Assembly (NCBI GenBank): GCA_944472155.2
Contig: OX235279.1
Coordinates: 119,032,110-119,096,109, forward strand
Origin: Trichobilharzia szidati
Taxonomy: Eukaryota > Platyhelminthes > Trematoda > Strigeidida > Schistosomatidae
DNA length: 64,000 bases
Reading direction: 5' to 3'
Shown here one piece after another: positions 1 to 9,590 of this stretch. Numbering within the stretch: position 1 is the first letter of the stretch; each line of letters begins with the position of its first letter. Made by a program: the position numbers and the translations under genes. The notes under the pieces were generated by a model. The model had not been told where the DNA came from. It was given only the letters and a program-made list of their open reading frames with translations, and did no database searches.

Positions 1-35
<35 letters not shown>
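1..35. repeat. (TA)n microsatellite
   Basis: Pure alternating TA run at the left edge. It is cut by the window end, so its full length is unknown. It lies in the intron or flank 3' of the last visible ACY1 exon. Confidence 0.95.
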
Positions 36-36
<1 letters not shown>

Positions 37-93
37 CATTGGTAAAGATAGGCGAAAATGTGAGAAAACACTGAACGAACTTTGAAAACTAAC

Positions 94-3000
94 CTCGATT
101 TGCCCCCCAGCACTGATTGCCCACTGATTCAACTTCTCCTTCAAACTATCCAAAGACAAGGATGGTGTCAACCGGATGTCAAATGATGCTAACAACTTTT
201 CAGGTACGACATTGTGTTGTACACCACCATTTACCATTGTCATATTCACCGTTGTTATATCGCCTAGTGTTAATTTGCCTTGCGAATTCTCCAATCGTAA
301 CTGTTCCTCTTTACGAAAACAGTAAATGCTAGAAATTTCATTAGAAAAATTTTACAGTCTAAATTTTTCAGAATGCATTTCATCTGGCAAATAATTTAAA
401 AATAGAAAAATAAAATCAGTCAATAATTAGAAACAGTTCCAGATTCGTTTTTACGTTTTTAAGCGGCCGTCAACATTGAGGAATGAGAATTCCAACTTTT
501 TCGTAAAATGTATGGTTAATAATTTCAGCACTAAACCCTTGTGTGCTTTACATTTTACTCTAAAGACACAGTGAATATGACGATAATGATACTAACCACA
601 GTTCTGATACAAATGAGGCCTTAGGGATAAGGTCATGCTTGCGGATCTCAATGACAAACGATCTACAGTGGCTGGAACGAATGTTCCCAGAGATCCTGCG
701 ACGCAAAAGAAATAGATCGGATATCGGTAAGAAATAAATCAACTAATATCATCCTGTAGGGAGCTTACAATATTATGAGGGCTTGAAAAATATGTAGGTA
801 CTAAAATGTTTCTCGAGGGCAACATGCAAGCCAACTATGCTGTCTACATGTGACGAAAGGAAGGGGTTGGAAACGTTAACAGCAAACAGTATTCACCAAC
901 TTAGTGTTCAAATACCCGTAGCCAGTAATAAGGTTCTGCAATTTATTGTATCTTCATATAGGTTATGTGTGTAAACCTCAGGCAGTTATTCCCTGGGATC
1001 TGCATTCATGCAATATTAACTGCCTCGCTTCTACGTACACATATCAAGGATTCGACTGATAATGTACATTGATAAAGTATCAACTATCTGAAAGTTCGCC
1101 TCAGCACACAAAACTCGTCTGTTTATCACCTACCTTCATGTACATTTCATCATCACTCTTGAACACAGCTCCAACTAGCAATACTGCTCCTTTAATAAAT
1201 CACTAATCCCAGATCAGTAGTAATAGCTCAAACCAACGAGACACCTTCCCAAGTCTTCAGAAACTATTCTACCTAATTCATATCGGTCCCTTCAACTTCC
1301 GAATACTTCACCGAATCTGACAACAACCCTTATTATCTAAAATATTGCTTATGAATCTGTATTGTATATCTGAAAAGCACAGACAAGCATTAATAATGCT
1401 TTATTCATTTAACTAACTCTAACCGACATTTGGGATACACTAGATTCATAATACGAGCGTTTGTTTTTTCCCCACGAAATTTCTTGTATCGCAGACCATG
1501 GCGTTCTACAAGATGAAGCCATTTGCACATCCAAAACCCAGCAAGTATTTGTCAATGTAACATCCAGCTAAATGCCGACCGACAGTTGATATGCTGGTAA
1601 GTCTTGCATACCACAATGACCCATCGAGCTGTAATAGCTGGAATAAGTGTTCCTGAAGGCAGTGTCACGCAGTTGATGTTTCATAAATGACACTTAGAGC
1701 AAAACCAGACACTATCTAGCATAAGATATAGTCCAGTTTATTGGAGATCCATGAAAATACAGGGTGTTTTAAACATCCTGAGCAAATACTTAGTAAGCTT
1801 GCACTAATGGAGTGTTCCATATTAGATAAGCCTATTTGATAAAGCACACAATGATACAGTATTATTAACTGGATGAATTGTCGAGGAGATCATTGAGTGA
1901 CACACCACACGGCAGGTCAGTTTGACAAGTGTTAACTTTCCACAACTAAGACACGAGAATACCAAATAAATAATAAGTTTAATATGCAACAGTTTTCTGC
2001 ATTAATTTGCTAAGACATACTAGGCTGAGATTAGTATAATCGGATTTTGAAATACACGGGCCTTAAATTCAGTACAAATGAAATCCTAAGCCCCAAATCA
2101 GTCAACACCACCAAAATGTTAAAAAAATTCACTAGACTTTGTCTACTGAGAAAGAATACGTCAGTTGTCCTCAAAAACTTATTTTAAAGAATAGAATACC
2201 AAATAATTGAAACATTCGGTATAAAATAAAATACGACTGCATAAAACTTTTAATCAGCTAGTTCATAATAAAAAAATTTACACTGTTCGTAAATACTATT
2301 ACTACTACTACTGTGGTGAGTGATACTTATTATCAGATACAAGTAGTATATCAGTAAACGAATTCAGAAAAGTAAAAAATATGTTTTGGGCGCTGAAAAA
2401 AGCAATCGAAGAAGAGAACTGTGGGGAGAATATTTTACCGCTGTGCAGAATTCAACAAGCTATCGAATGTGGTGATATTCGACCAATTTGCATATGATGT
2501 GTAAATAAGGACTTAAAGATAAGGTATGCCAAATTTATCTACCTACAATGCGTTTGTCACAATAAACATTACCTTCGAGCCTCGTCAGTCTGTTCTTCTT
2601 TATCCTCCTACTACCATTAATTCAGACAGTGAAACAAGTACAACAAAAAAAGGATTGGCTGAAAAGGACAAAAGCCTTACTGATTTAGGAAAATTCGAAA
2701 TTTCTCAGCTGCAGTATTTTCAATTAAAGCTAGGCCATGACCAGCATTCCCATAGAAGTATACATTCAACCACACTGGCCGACGTTCATCATAAAATGCT
2801 AGATAGTCTTCTGATGAACTTGGTATACCTTCGTCTAAACAAAAACCAATATTCATGTCTGCAAACTTCATTCCTTTAAATTCGGTAAGGTTGCCTACGA
2901 AAGGTTTCATCCCTTTAGCACCACCCAATTCTTCATCGGGCACAAACGTCAGGTAAACTGTGCGACGTAATTGTTGATAACCGCGGGATTTCAGTCTTCT

Positions 3001-4720
3001 AACAGCCTCTAGCTGTTGAATACCAATAGACTTCATATCCTTCAGTAAAATTGTGCAAACAAAATGAGTAATAAACAATGAAATAATTTCGTATAAATAG
3101 CATATGCAATAACTACTAAAAGAATATTTTTTTTAAAATAACAACAGATGAAGTAACCTGCTCTGGAAATACAATATCACGGAGACATTGTTAAGTACTA
3201 TCATTGAAACAAGTACAAAGCAAAAAGTAAATCTCGATTTCTTGATGAACAGTCATTAATCAAAGAAACATTAAAAACCAAACAGCATTAGAAAGTTGTT
3301 TCAACCGCGTTTTGGAACTTTCCAGTTGTAGGCGCCTAAGACCTTCCTATTACGAAGTAAGCATATGATTATTTAGCTACTAGAGTGGATTTTCAACTCC
3401 TGTCAATTCGCGAAACAATAGCATTGCCAATAAAAATCACCAGTGAGAATTTATCTAGCTATCTAGACACTAATAAGCAACAACTAAATGTTACATACTA
3501 TTAAATACTGAAAGATTTCGAAAACTGTTTCTGCGGAAACTTTATCACAAAATCACTTTTAAATTCGAGATTCTGCCACAAAATCTTTTGAAGGCTACAC
3601 AGACTTGTTATCTGAGTCCTTCGGTCTCAGGTTCTTGTTTATGAGCCATTTGCTATCAGCGTTATTTGGAAACTTTGCAGTTCTCTGTCAGAAATTTTTC
3701 GGCGCATTTTTGGGGATCCTTGAGATAAGCAAATGATTGGGATTCATTTTCTGCTTAAAAGAACAGCACTTTGAAAACCAATACACTTTCTGTTCTATGC
3801 AGTACTTCTGTAAAGAGGTATTTGTATTGAAATATTATCCTTTCTTAGCAGTTGAATATCAAGGAAACAGAACACACTATGTTCGATTCTGCTTCCAGAG
3901 CAGGGCATTACTGAAGGTAAAGAGCAAGCTTTTGAGATTCAACGATGCATCATAAGTAACGGAAGTAATATCAACTGATAAGAAAAGATGATAATTCACT
4001 ACGGTACATTTGAATGGGAAATAAAGCCTTCTACGACAAAGACATATTATGGGCATGCCATGCCAATGGATCGTATATCTTCTGCTCTTAGATAAACCTG
4101 AGATTAGTCTCGTGAAGTGGAAGTAGTTAGTGTATATTGTTATATCATAAAATAAAGAACGTTTCTTATTAGGTTGATGTCCATTTGCTCATCATGACTT
4201 ATTGAATAGTGTTCGCGATATTATATGACTCAGTGATCTGAGACGGTACTTTGAGTGTCAAATGATAGACGTCGTTTTGTAGATCTTTTTTTCATTTTGG
4301 AGTATTGAGTGCTTCTTAAAGTGTGCTAATCATAACAATGCATGGAGAAAAAAAAAACAAAGTTATGCAAAATTTATGTACCTGAGTTCCTCGACCGTAT
4401 ATTTTGCCATCTGAAGCAATTACGCCACCGAACGGTGGAAATGACCACTTCTCTTGCACCACTGGTACTACATCCATATGAGAGTTAAGCATAATTGCAG
4501 GTAGTTCCGGCTGATATCCTTTCCAACACATGATAACAATAGGATTATCAGCAACAGGTTCAACCACACTGCATTCAAGTTGTAACTCCTTACCTAAACT
4601 GACAAGCCAATCAACTGCAGGTCGATAATTCGGGTTTGGATGGACTGTAGCAAACTGAATGTATGAAACAAAGTTCTTTACAGCAATCTCATCCAAATCT
4701 TTTTCTTTAACATCATTCAT
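94..4720 (-). CDS. ACY1: Aminoacylase-1, M20 family (three exons, 3' end outside window)
   Basis: Aminoacylase-1 is a cytosolic zinc enzyme that removes the acyl group from N-acyl-L-amino acids. Three exons read on the minus strand: 4720-4382, 3039-2681 and 328-94. All have GT/AG borders (donors gtacat, gtaagg, gttagt) and the phases fit; a His codon is split between exons 2 and 3. The joined exons give 311 codons of a family near 400, so roughly 100 C-terminal residues lie left of the window. Exon 1 carries the metal-site motif NSHMDVVPV and ends IYGRGTQ. Exon 2 opens with the bridging Asp (DMK), then FVPDEELGG with the catalytic Glu, then the DEG and GHG motifs. Exon 3 carries the dimerisation-domain stretch VNMTMVNGGVQHNVVP. 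The start is the ATG at 4720, which fits the family's short N terminus. No frameshift or stop is seen. Confidence 0.88.
329..2316. other. ACY1 intron 2, distal part; nothing recognised
   Basis: AT-rich intron sequence between ACY1 exons 2 and 3. Short ORFs on either strand show no family signature. I see no RNA gene or clear repeat here. Confidence 0.5.
2317..2605 (+). mobile_element. Solo LTR of the Gypsy-type element also present at 59-61.7 kb
   Basis: The stretch beginning TGAGTGATACTTATTATCAG matches the 3' LTR at 61494-61750 and the LTR stub at 58995-59084. Shared blocks include ATATCAGTAAACGAATTCAG, GCTATCGAATGTGGTGATAT and TTCGAGCCTC. No internal coding sequence adjoins it, so it is a solo LTR. 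It lies in ACY1 intron 2, about 75 bases from the exon 2 donor and in opposite orientation to the gene. The 3' border is approximate because the copies diverge there. Confidence 0.75.
3040..4381. other. ACY1 intron 1; nothing recognised
   Basis: Intron between GT (4381-4380 on the minus strand) and AG (3041-3040). Only short unsupported ORFs are present and no repeat family was recognised. Confidence 0.6.
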
Positions 4721-4869
4721 TGTTGTCTAGAAAATGAGCAAAAGAAAAACTTTTATGTTAGTACACATGGAATGATTTGCAGAGCTTTAAATAACTGGTA
4801 ATGACAAAATCGACTGGATGATTAATTGTCAACACAACTGAAAACATTTATATCCCGATACGAATTTAA

Positions 4870-5280
4870 AACAACCAATAAAGGTTAATAGAGCAGGATT
4901 TAATGAATTCATCAAATTTCAGTAGAACTCGTCAGCTGAATACTCTACATACACGGATATATATACATGTATATACTTTTGAAATTACATTGGGAGATAT
5001 AGCACTGATAAGTAAACAAACTACATTGAATTAGTCATGCAGAAAGACAGGTGCGAATGTTTTCCAGGTCATGTTCAAATAGATAAGAGGAGAGAGAGTA
5101 TGAGAGATCAAAATTAAGATAAATTGCATTACGCTTCAATTACATCACTTAGATTAGACATTAGACATATATATATATATATGTGTATGTAGAGTATTCA
5201 GTTGACGAGTTCTACCGAAATTTGATGAATTCGTTAAATCCTGCTCTATTAACCTTTATTGCTTGTCAATACAATTAATT
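4870..5280. repeat. Foldback (MITE-like) repeat with arms of about 100 bases
   Basis: The sequence near 4878-4985 (AATAAAGGTTAATAGAGCAG ... ACTCTACATACAC) recurs as its reverse complement at about 5176-5272, with only scattered mismatches. The arms are separated by about 190 bases and meet (TA)-rich runs. This is the structure of a foldback or MITE-like non-autonomous element. No coding capacity is seen, and an RTE LINE tail begins directly to its right. Confidence 0.65.
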
Positions 5281-5670
5281 GTTGCAGACTTTCATCAACA
5301 GCTTCATTCACTCCATACTGAAGATCGAATGGCCGGCCAGAAAGAATTAGCAACAAGACAATCTGGGAACAAACCAACCAAAAGCCGATCGCTCAATAAA
5401 TATGTAGGAGAAAACGGAGATGGATCGGGCATACAATTAGGAGACAGTCGAATGACATTGAGCGCCAGACCATTGCTCGAGTGGAATCCCAATGGAAGAG
5501 ACAAATGGGTTGTCCTAGGGTGACATGGAGGAGATCGTGTGAGGAAGAGATGAGATATTATGGGAAGTCGTGCGCCCATCTGAAGAGGATGGCAGAAAAT
5601 AGAACAAAGTGGAGACTTTTAGTTGAGGCCCTATGTTCCACTCAGAACCCAAAAGAATAATACTGATGGT
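5281..5670 (+). mobile_element. RTE-type LINE, 3'-terminal fragment
   Basis: Broken frames on the plus strand match the C terminus of RTE-type endonuclease/reverse-transcriptase proteins: a run ending in LEWNPNGRDK, then TWRRSCEEE, then LKRMAENRTKWRLLVEALCS. Several frameshifts separate these blocks. Only the last 110 or so residues survive, as expected for a 5'-truncated LINE insertion. It is the same family as the copy at 14800-16521. Confidence 0.75.
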
Positions 5671-5721
5671 ACAATTAAATGTTTGGACTTATAGGCGAGC
5701 AGGATGGCTAAAAATATGAGC

Positions 5722-5748
5722 ATATATATATATATATATATATATATA
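5722..5748. repeat. (AT)n microsatellite
   Basis: A run of about 27 bases of alternating AT, just 3' of the RTE fragment. Confidence 0.9.
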
Positions 5749-6589
5749 CGAAAGGGTGTTTGGATGTTGTACAGCAAATGACGGCTGTTTACCTAGAAAT
5801 ATGAATCGAAGTTTCTCTGATGCATTAACATAAAACGAAGCACATTAGCACATTCCACACTACCATATTTCTCAAGATAATAGAAAGGAGGAGACAATAT
5901 GAAAACATGCAAAACAAACAGACCTTTGCACAATAAGTAATGAGAACTACTTATAATTCTCAATTGCCTACGTTAATGAGATGAGTTTCGTGCACCGATT
6001 CTAAAGCAAGTGTGTACAACAGTGAACAACAGCTGAGCCAAAACTATGCAGTTAAAATACAAGTGTTTTAAAGACAAGTTTGGAAATTATTGTGTCTTAA
6101 AAAAGAAGAGAAGTCGTGAAGAAAAAAACACCGAATTGCAACAACACATGCATGTAAAAACAGCTAGAATACTTGGAAAATACAAAATACACATCTGAAT
6201 TTAAAATGTTTCATGAAGTTAATATTTGTAACTAGGATAATAATTACGGTCAAGATGAAATGGGAACAGCGATTTGTTAAAAAATGAAACACCAAGATAA
6301 TCTACTCTTAACCTAGATCGCAATTCAAATTATGACGACAAATTGTCTTATGACATAGCAACTTTTGAAATCCAGTGGATGAAGATCGCCGAAACTGTAT
6401 CATTAAAATATAACGCAAATCAAAGGAATTCCAAAACGTATCTCAAACAGCACTGGTACAAGTAATTTGTGAAGACTACTAGCATTATCTAAGCTTATGA
6501 TGACAAAAATGTCATTTATAAAACATAATAGAAACTTATTGCGTTCCACATCTACGCCAGAGATGATGTAATTTCACAAATGTAAAACG
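5749..6589. other. Intergenic, nothing recognised
   Basis: AT-rich sequence without a convincing ORF, RNA gene or repeat on either strand. Confidence 0.5.
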
Positions 6590-8340
6590 AGCGTTTTGCA
6601 TCCGTGCTGAAATTTCTTCAGCAACCAGTCCGTTAGAGCTCATGCAACTTCCCAAATACGTGAAATGGTCACCTCATATCTTTAAAGTAGAAGTCGGTGG
6701 AGATCAGGCTTACAGAATCATCTTGTATTCTTCAGGAGCAAATTGCATGCCAAACATTATAAGATTTCTGCTCAAGGTGTTCAAAAGACTCTGCACTTTA
6801 TCAGCGTCTTCACCTGTAAGGACAACATCGTCCGCATACTCTAAATCGACAAGACTGTTCTCTGGTAACAAGTCAGTCACTTAGTCGTTAAAGTCGACCA
6901 GGGTAACCACCGTTAGTATATCTGTGATCAAATGAAACAAAAATGGGGACAGTGGGAATCCATGAAGGACGCCACTTGCTGTCATCACTTCATATGCCAA
7001 CTCTCTAATCTCTTGCACGGCAGCACGAGTTTAAGTTAAGAACCCTGATTAATGTGATATACTTTCGCAGCACTCCATGGACAGACATTGCCACACCTCT
7101 TGGTCAACAGAGTCAAATCCCACCTTTAGGTCAAGAAATATGGTAAGTGTTGAACACCAGTATGTATGCCTATATTCCAGAATCTGTCAAAAAATACAGA
7201 TATGATGTACAGACCTTCTTCCTGGCCTAAGCCATGTATGGTCTTCTCGCACTTGTCTGTTCAGAGCATAGCTTAGTCTATGCATGCTCATTGAACCTAG
7301 AGTTATAGAGACTATATTAGTCGACCTGCTTCCCCAATGGTTTTCATATATTCAGATAAGCACTGAGTTATTTCTTCACTAAATAAAGACTTTTTGGTTT
7401 CATCAAGAAGTTACGAGTGACAAATTCAGCTGTTTCACTCCCTTTCCTTAAACTAGAAGTCGATACGGACAAATTATGTGACATCATCTTATTAATGACA
7501 GGATTGAAACGCAAGCCAAATATACTTAGATTTCTGCTAAACACTTTCAAAAGACTGCATTTTGAGACCGCCTTCATTCAGACGGACTATATCATCCATC
7601 GTAGCCTAACAACTCCAACTTTTACGATATTGTTTATCTTAAGCTTAAAGTACTCTCATCAGAGACATATGGTACTATAATACTCAGAATTATCCACTCG
7701 TAGTTATCACAAGCGGACCTATCAACTAGGATGATCAATGATTTATACTAGTCTGTTGGAACTATCAAGGAATTCCATACGCTAGCAAATAAACACGGTT
7801 GATACAGCCAATAAGTAATCACCACCATATATAAAGACCACCATCTGCCTTCTTTTTTCCGTCATTTCGGATGGAAATGGTATTTGGTTGGAGACTGTCG
7901 ACAGCCTTACCCACTGTTTCTACAACAGACTGGATATGATGCTAGGCTTCCTACAAGTGTTATGTTGTCGAATTCAGATAAGTGTCCAGCTATCCCCTCC
8001 CCGAGTATAGACTTAATTTTCTTATCAAAAAGCTAGGTACGTGAGGCACGTGCCACTGCTTATCTTCTACGTGCATACGCATGTCATACCAATTCATGAC
8101 TAGGATACAAGCAGGTGTTCTGTAAATAACGACAACTCTACATTGACACTCTTCACCGACAACTCGTGGTTAAGTAGTCTGTTGTCTTTCGGCTGGATGT
8201 CTATGATAAACAGGGTGAGGAGGTTGGTAATTTCTCTCCTTATGTTTGCAAATAGTCCTGGCTAGGATTGGATGGTGATCTGGACAGAACTGTAGGAGGT
8301 GATCGGCGTTGCTTGTCCGCCGTCATAGAATTTCAAAGAC
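6590..8340 (-). mobile_element. RTE-like LINE relic with partial duplication
   Basis: On the minus strand, broken frames read as reverse transcriptase. Near 6700-6960 are GFPLSPFLFHLITDI, then the catalytic LEYADDVVL, then SLLNTLSRNL. A second divergent piece at 7370-7600 repeats the segment after the catalytic box (SLLKVFSRNLSIFGLRFNP), so part of the element is duplicated or two insertions abut. At 8030-8330 a frame reading RRTSNADHLLQFCPDHHP resembles the linker between endonuclease and RT in RTE elements. Many stops show it is long dead. It differs in sequence from the copy at 14.8 kb. Confidence 0.65.
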
Positions 8341-8514
8341 ATTTACAACAAACTATTTAAAATGGCTCAACTTCTCTTTTTAAGTGTTTTGTTCTTAGCA
8401 ATAGACTAAACAGCTCATCATAAAACCCATAACTAATTTTTCTCAAGGGTAGGCAGATAGTACATGAGCAAACATTACAAAAAGATGTTGAAGAGCACTA
8501 TGATCTTTTATAAT

Positions 8515-8790
8515 ACTCAAGGACCGAGGTGTTGTAGGATATTGGTCTAGGCCCTCCACTTACAGTCAATGGGTCACAGGTCCGATCCCCGTTCCACCTA
8601 CCGAGGGTTGGGTAACCAGGTAGCATTAGTAGCCCTCACACAATAGGTGTACAGCATCGCAATTGGTTGTTGAGTAGTCTTTCATGCTCAATAACACATC
8701 CAGCTGAACAGCACTCAAACAACTTTCCACTGGGATCGTGTCGAGCAGGAAGTTTCCTACTCCCAAGTTCAGTAATAGCTCAACACCACC
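8515..8790 (+). repeat. tRNA-derived SINE, family A
   Basis: Contains a pol III B-box-like motif, CAGGTCCGATCCCC, at 8577-8590, about 50 bases after an A-box-like stretch. The unrelated tail includes the phrase CACACAATAGGTGTACAGC. A second divergent copy with the same order of blocks is at 26869-27080. No tRNA cloverleaf can be drawn, so it is a SINE and not a tRNA gene. Confidence 0.6.
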
Positions 8791-9351
8791 ATGTTCACAA
8801 GAACTAGTGAAAGTATCTCCCTTGACACAAGTAGGGTGAGTTTCATAGAACCACTATGTTGGACAGCTGCTATTATTTTTGTAACTATGTGTGTCCCAGT
8901 GTCGGCCATTAGAAGCTCCAATATGAGGTTTTCAGAGTAGTTTTGAGAGAATATATAGTAGTGTTTCTCTAATTAAAGTTGCTAGCAGTGGTCACAGAGC
9001 TAAAAGGAATTGAAGAAACTGTCTGAGGAATAGTATTAACAATGGGATGACGACATGTGATGAACAGAAATTTGTGTGCTGATGAGTGAATGGACGATCG
9101 TTACTTCCAAACCGCATAAACCATGAAAGTTGGCTTCGTCAAATACATCGAAGTGAAAAACGACTAGTGTTGCGTGGTGATGCAGCACAGCAGAGTTCAG
9201 TGGACAATTATTCAACGAGGGTCGGACCATGTGTTTCAAAGTACTTTCTCGTCGCATAGAAGACCTTCTCGTCGACTACAGACTGTCATGACAGAGGTCG
9301 GCATGCACAACTTAATGATACATCTTTCCAAACATCCATTCTCAAGAGCTG
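8791..9351. other. Intergenic, nothing recognised
   Basis: Two antisense short ORFs overlap here at 9036-9398 and neither has a family signature. The right end is the target of the LTR retrotransposon that follows. Confidence 0.5.
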
Positions 9352-9356
9352 CATGG
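9352..9356. repeat. Target site duplication CATGG (left)
   Basis: CATGG directly precedes the left LTR and recurs at 12086-12090 directly after the right LTR. This is a perfect 5-base duplication, as made by a retroviral-type integrase. Confidence 0.9.
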
Positions 9357-9531
9357 TGTAGTGTTTATGAGTTAATCAAACATTCACCGATCAAGTGAGA
9401 ATATTGAGGGCCCGCAATAAAGGCTTTATTCGTTTTATAATTCCAGTATAGAATCTGGTTTAAACAAAAATGAAAGATGTGAATAGTGTATAATATAAAT
9501 GCTAAACGTTTATGAAAATGTTCACACCACA
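9357..9531 (-). repeat. 3' LTR (175 bases)
   Basis: Starts TGTGGTGTGAAC and ends AACACTACA when read in element sense (minus strand). Identical to 11911-12085. It contains AATAAA and a TATAAAA-like motif in sense orientation. Confidence 0.92.
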
Positions 9532-9550
9532 TTCTTCTCCCCTTTTGTTT
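9532..9550 (-). promoter_or_regulatory. Polypurine tract (plus-strand primer site)
   Basis: Read on the minus strand this is AAACAAAAGGGGAGAAGAA, immediately upstream of the 3' LTR. Position and composition are those of the primer for plus-strand DNA synthesis, and it fixes the LTR start at TGTGG. Confidence 0.85.
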
Positions 9551-9590
9551 GAGAATACAGAGCATAAGGAGTCAAGACTTTTAAAATTGT

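Noticed and set aside
117..332. Plus-strand ORF of 71 residues
   Set aside because: It is antisense to ACY1 exon 3, whose protein matches the family with correct splice borders.
560..742. Further ACY1 exon between exons 2 and 3
   Set aside because: Exons 2 and 3 join in phase and match the family without a gap, so no exon is missing there.
2526..2879. Plus-strand ORF of 117 residues
   Set aside because: Overlaps the LTR end and the antisense of ACY1 exon 2; no family signature.
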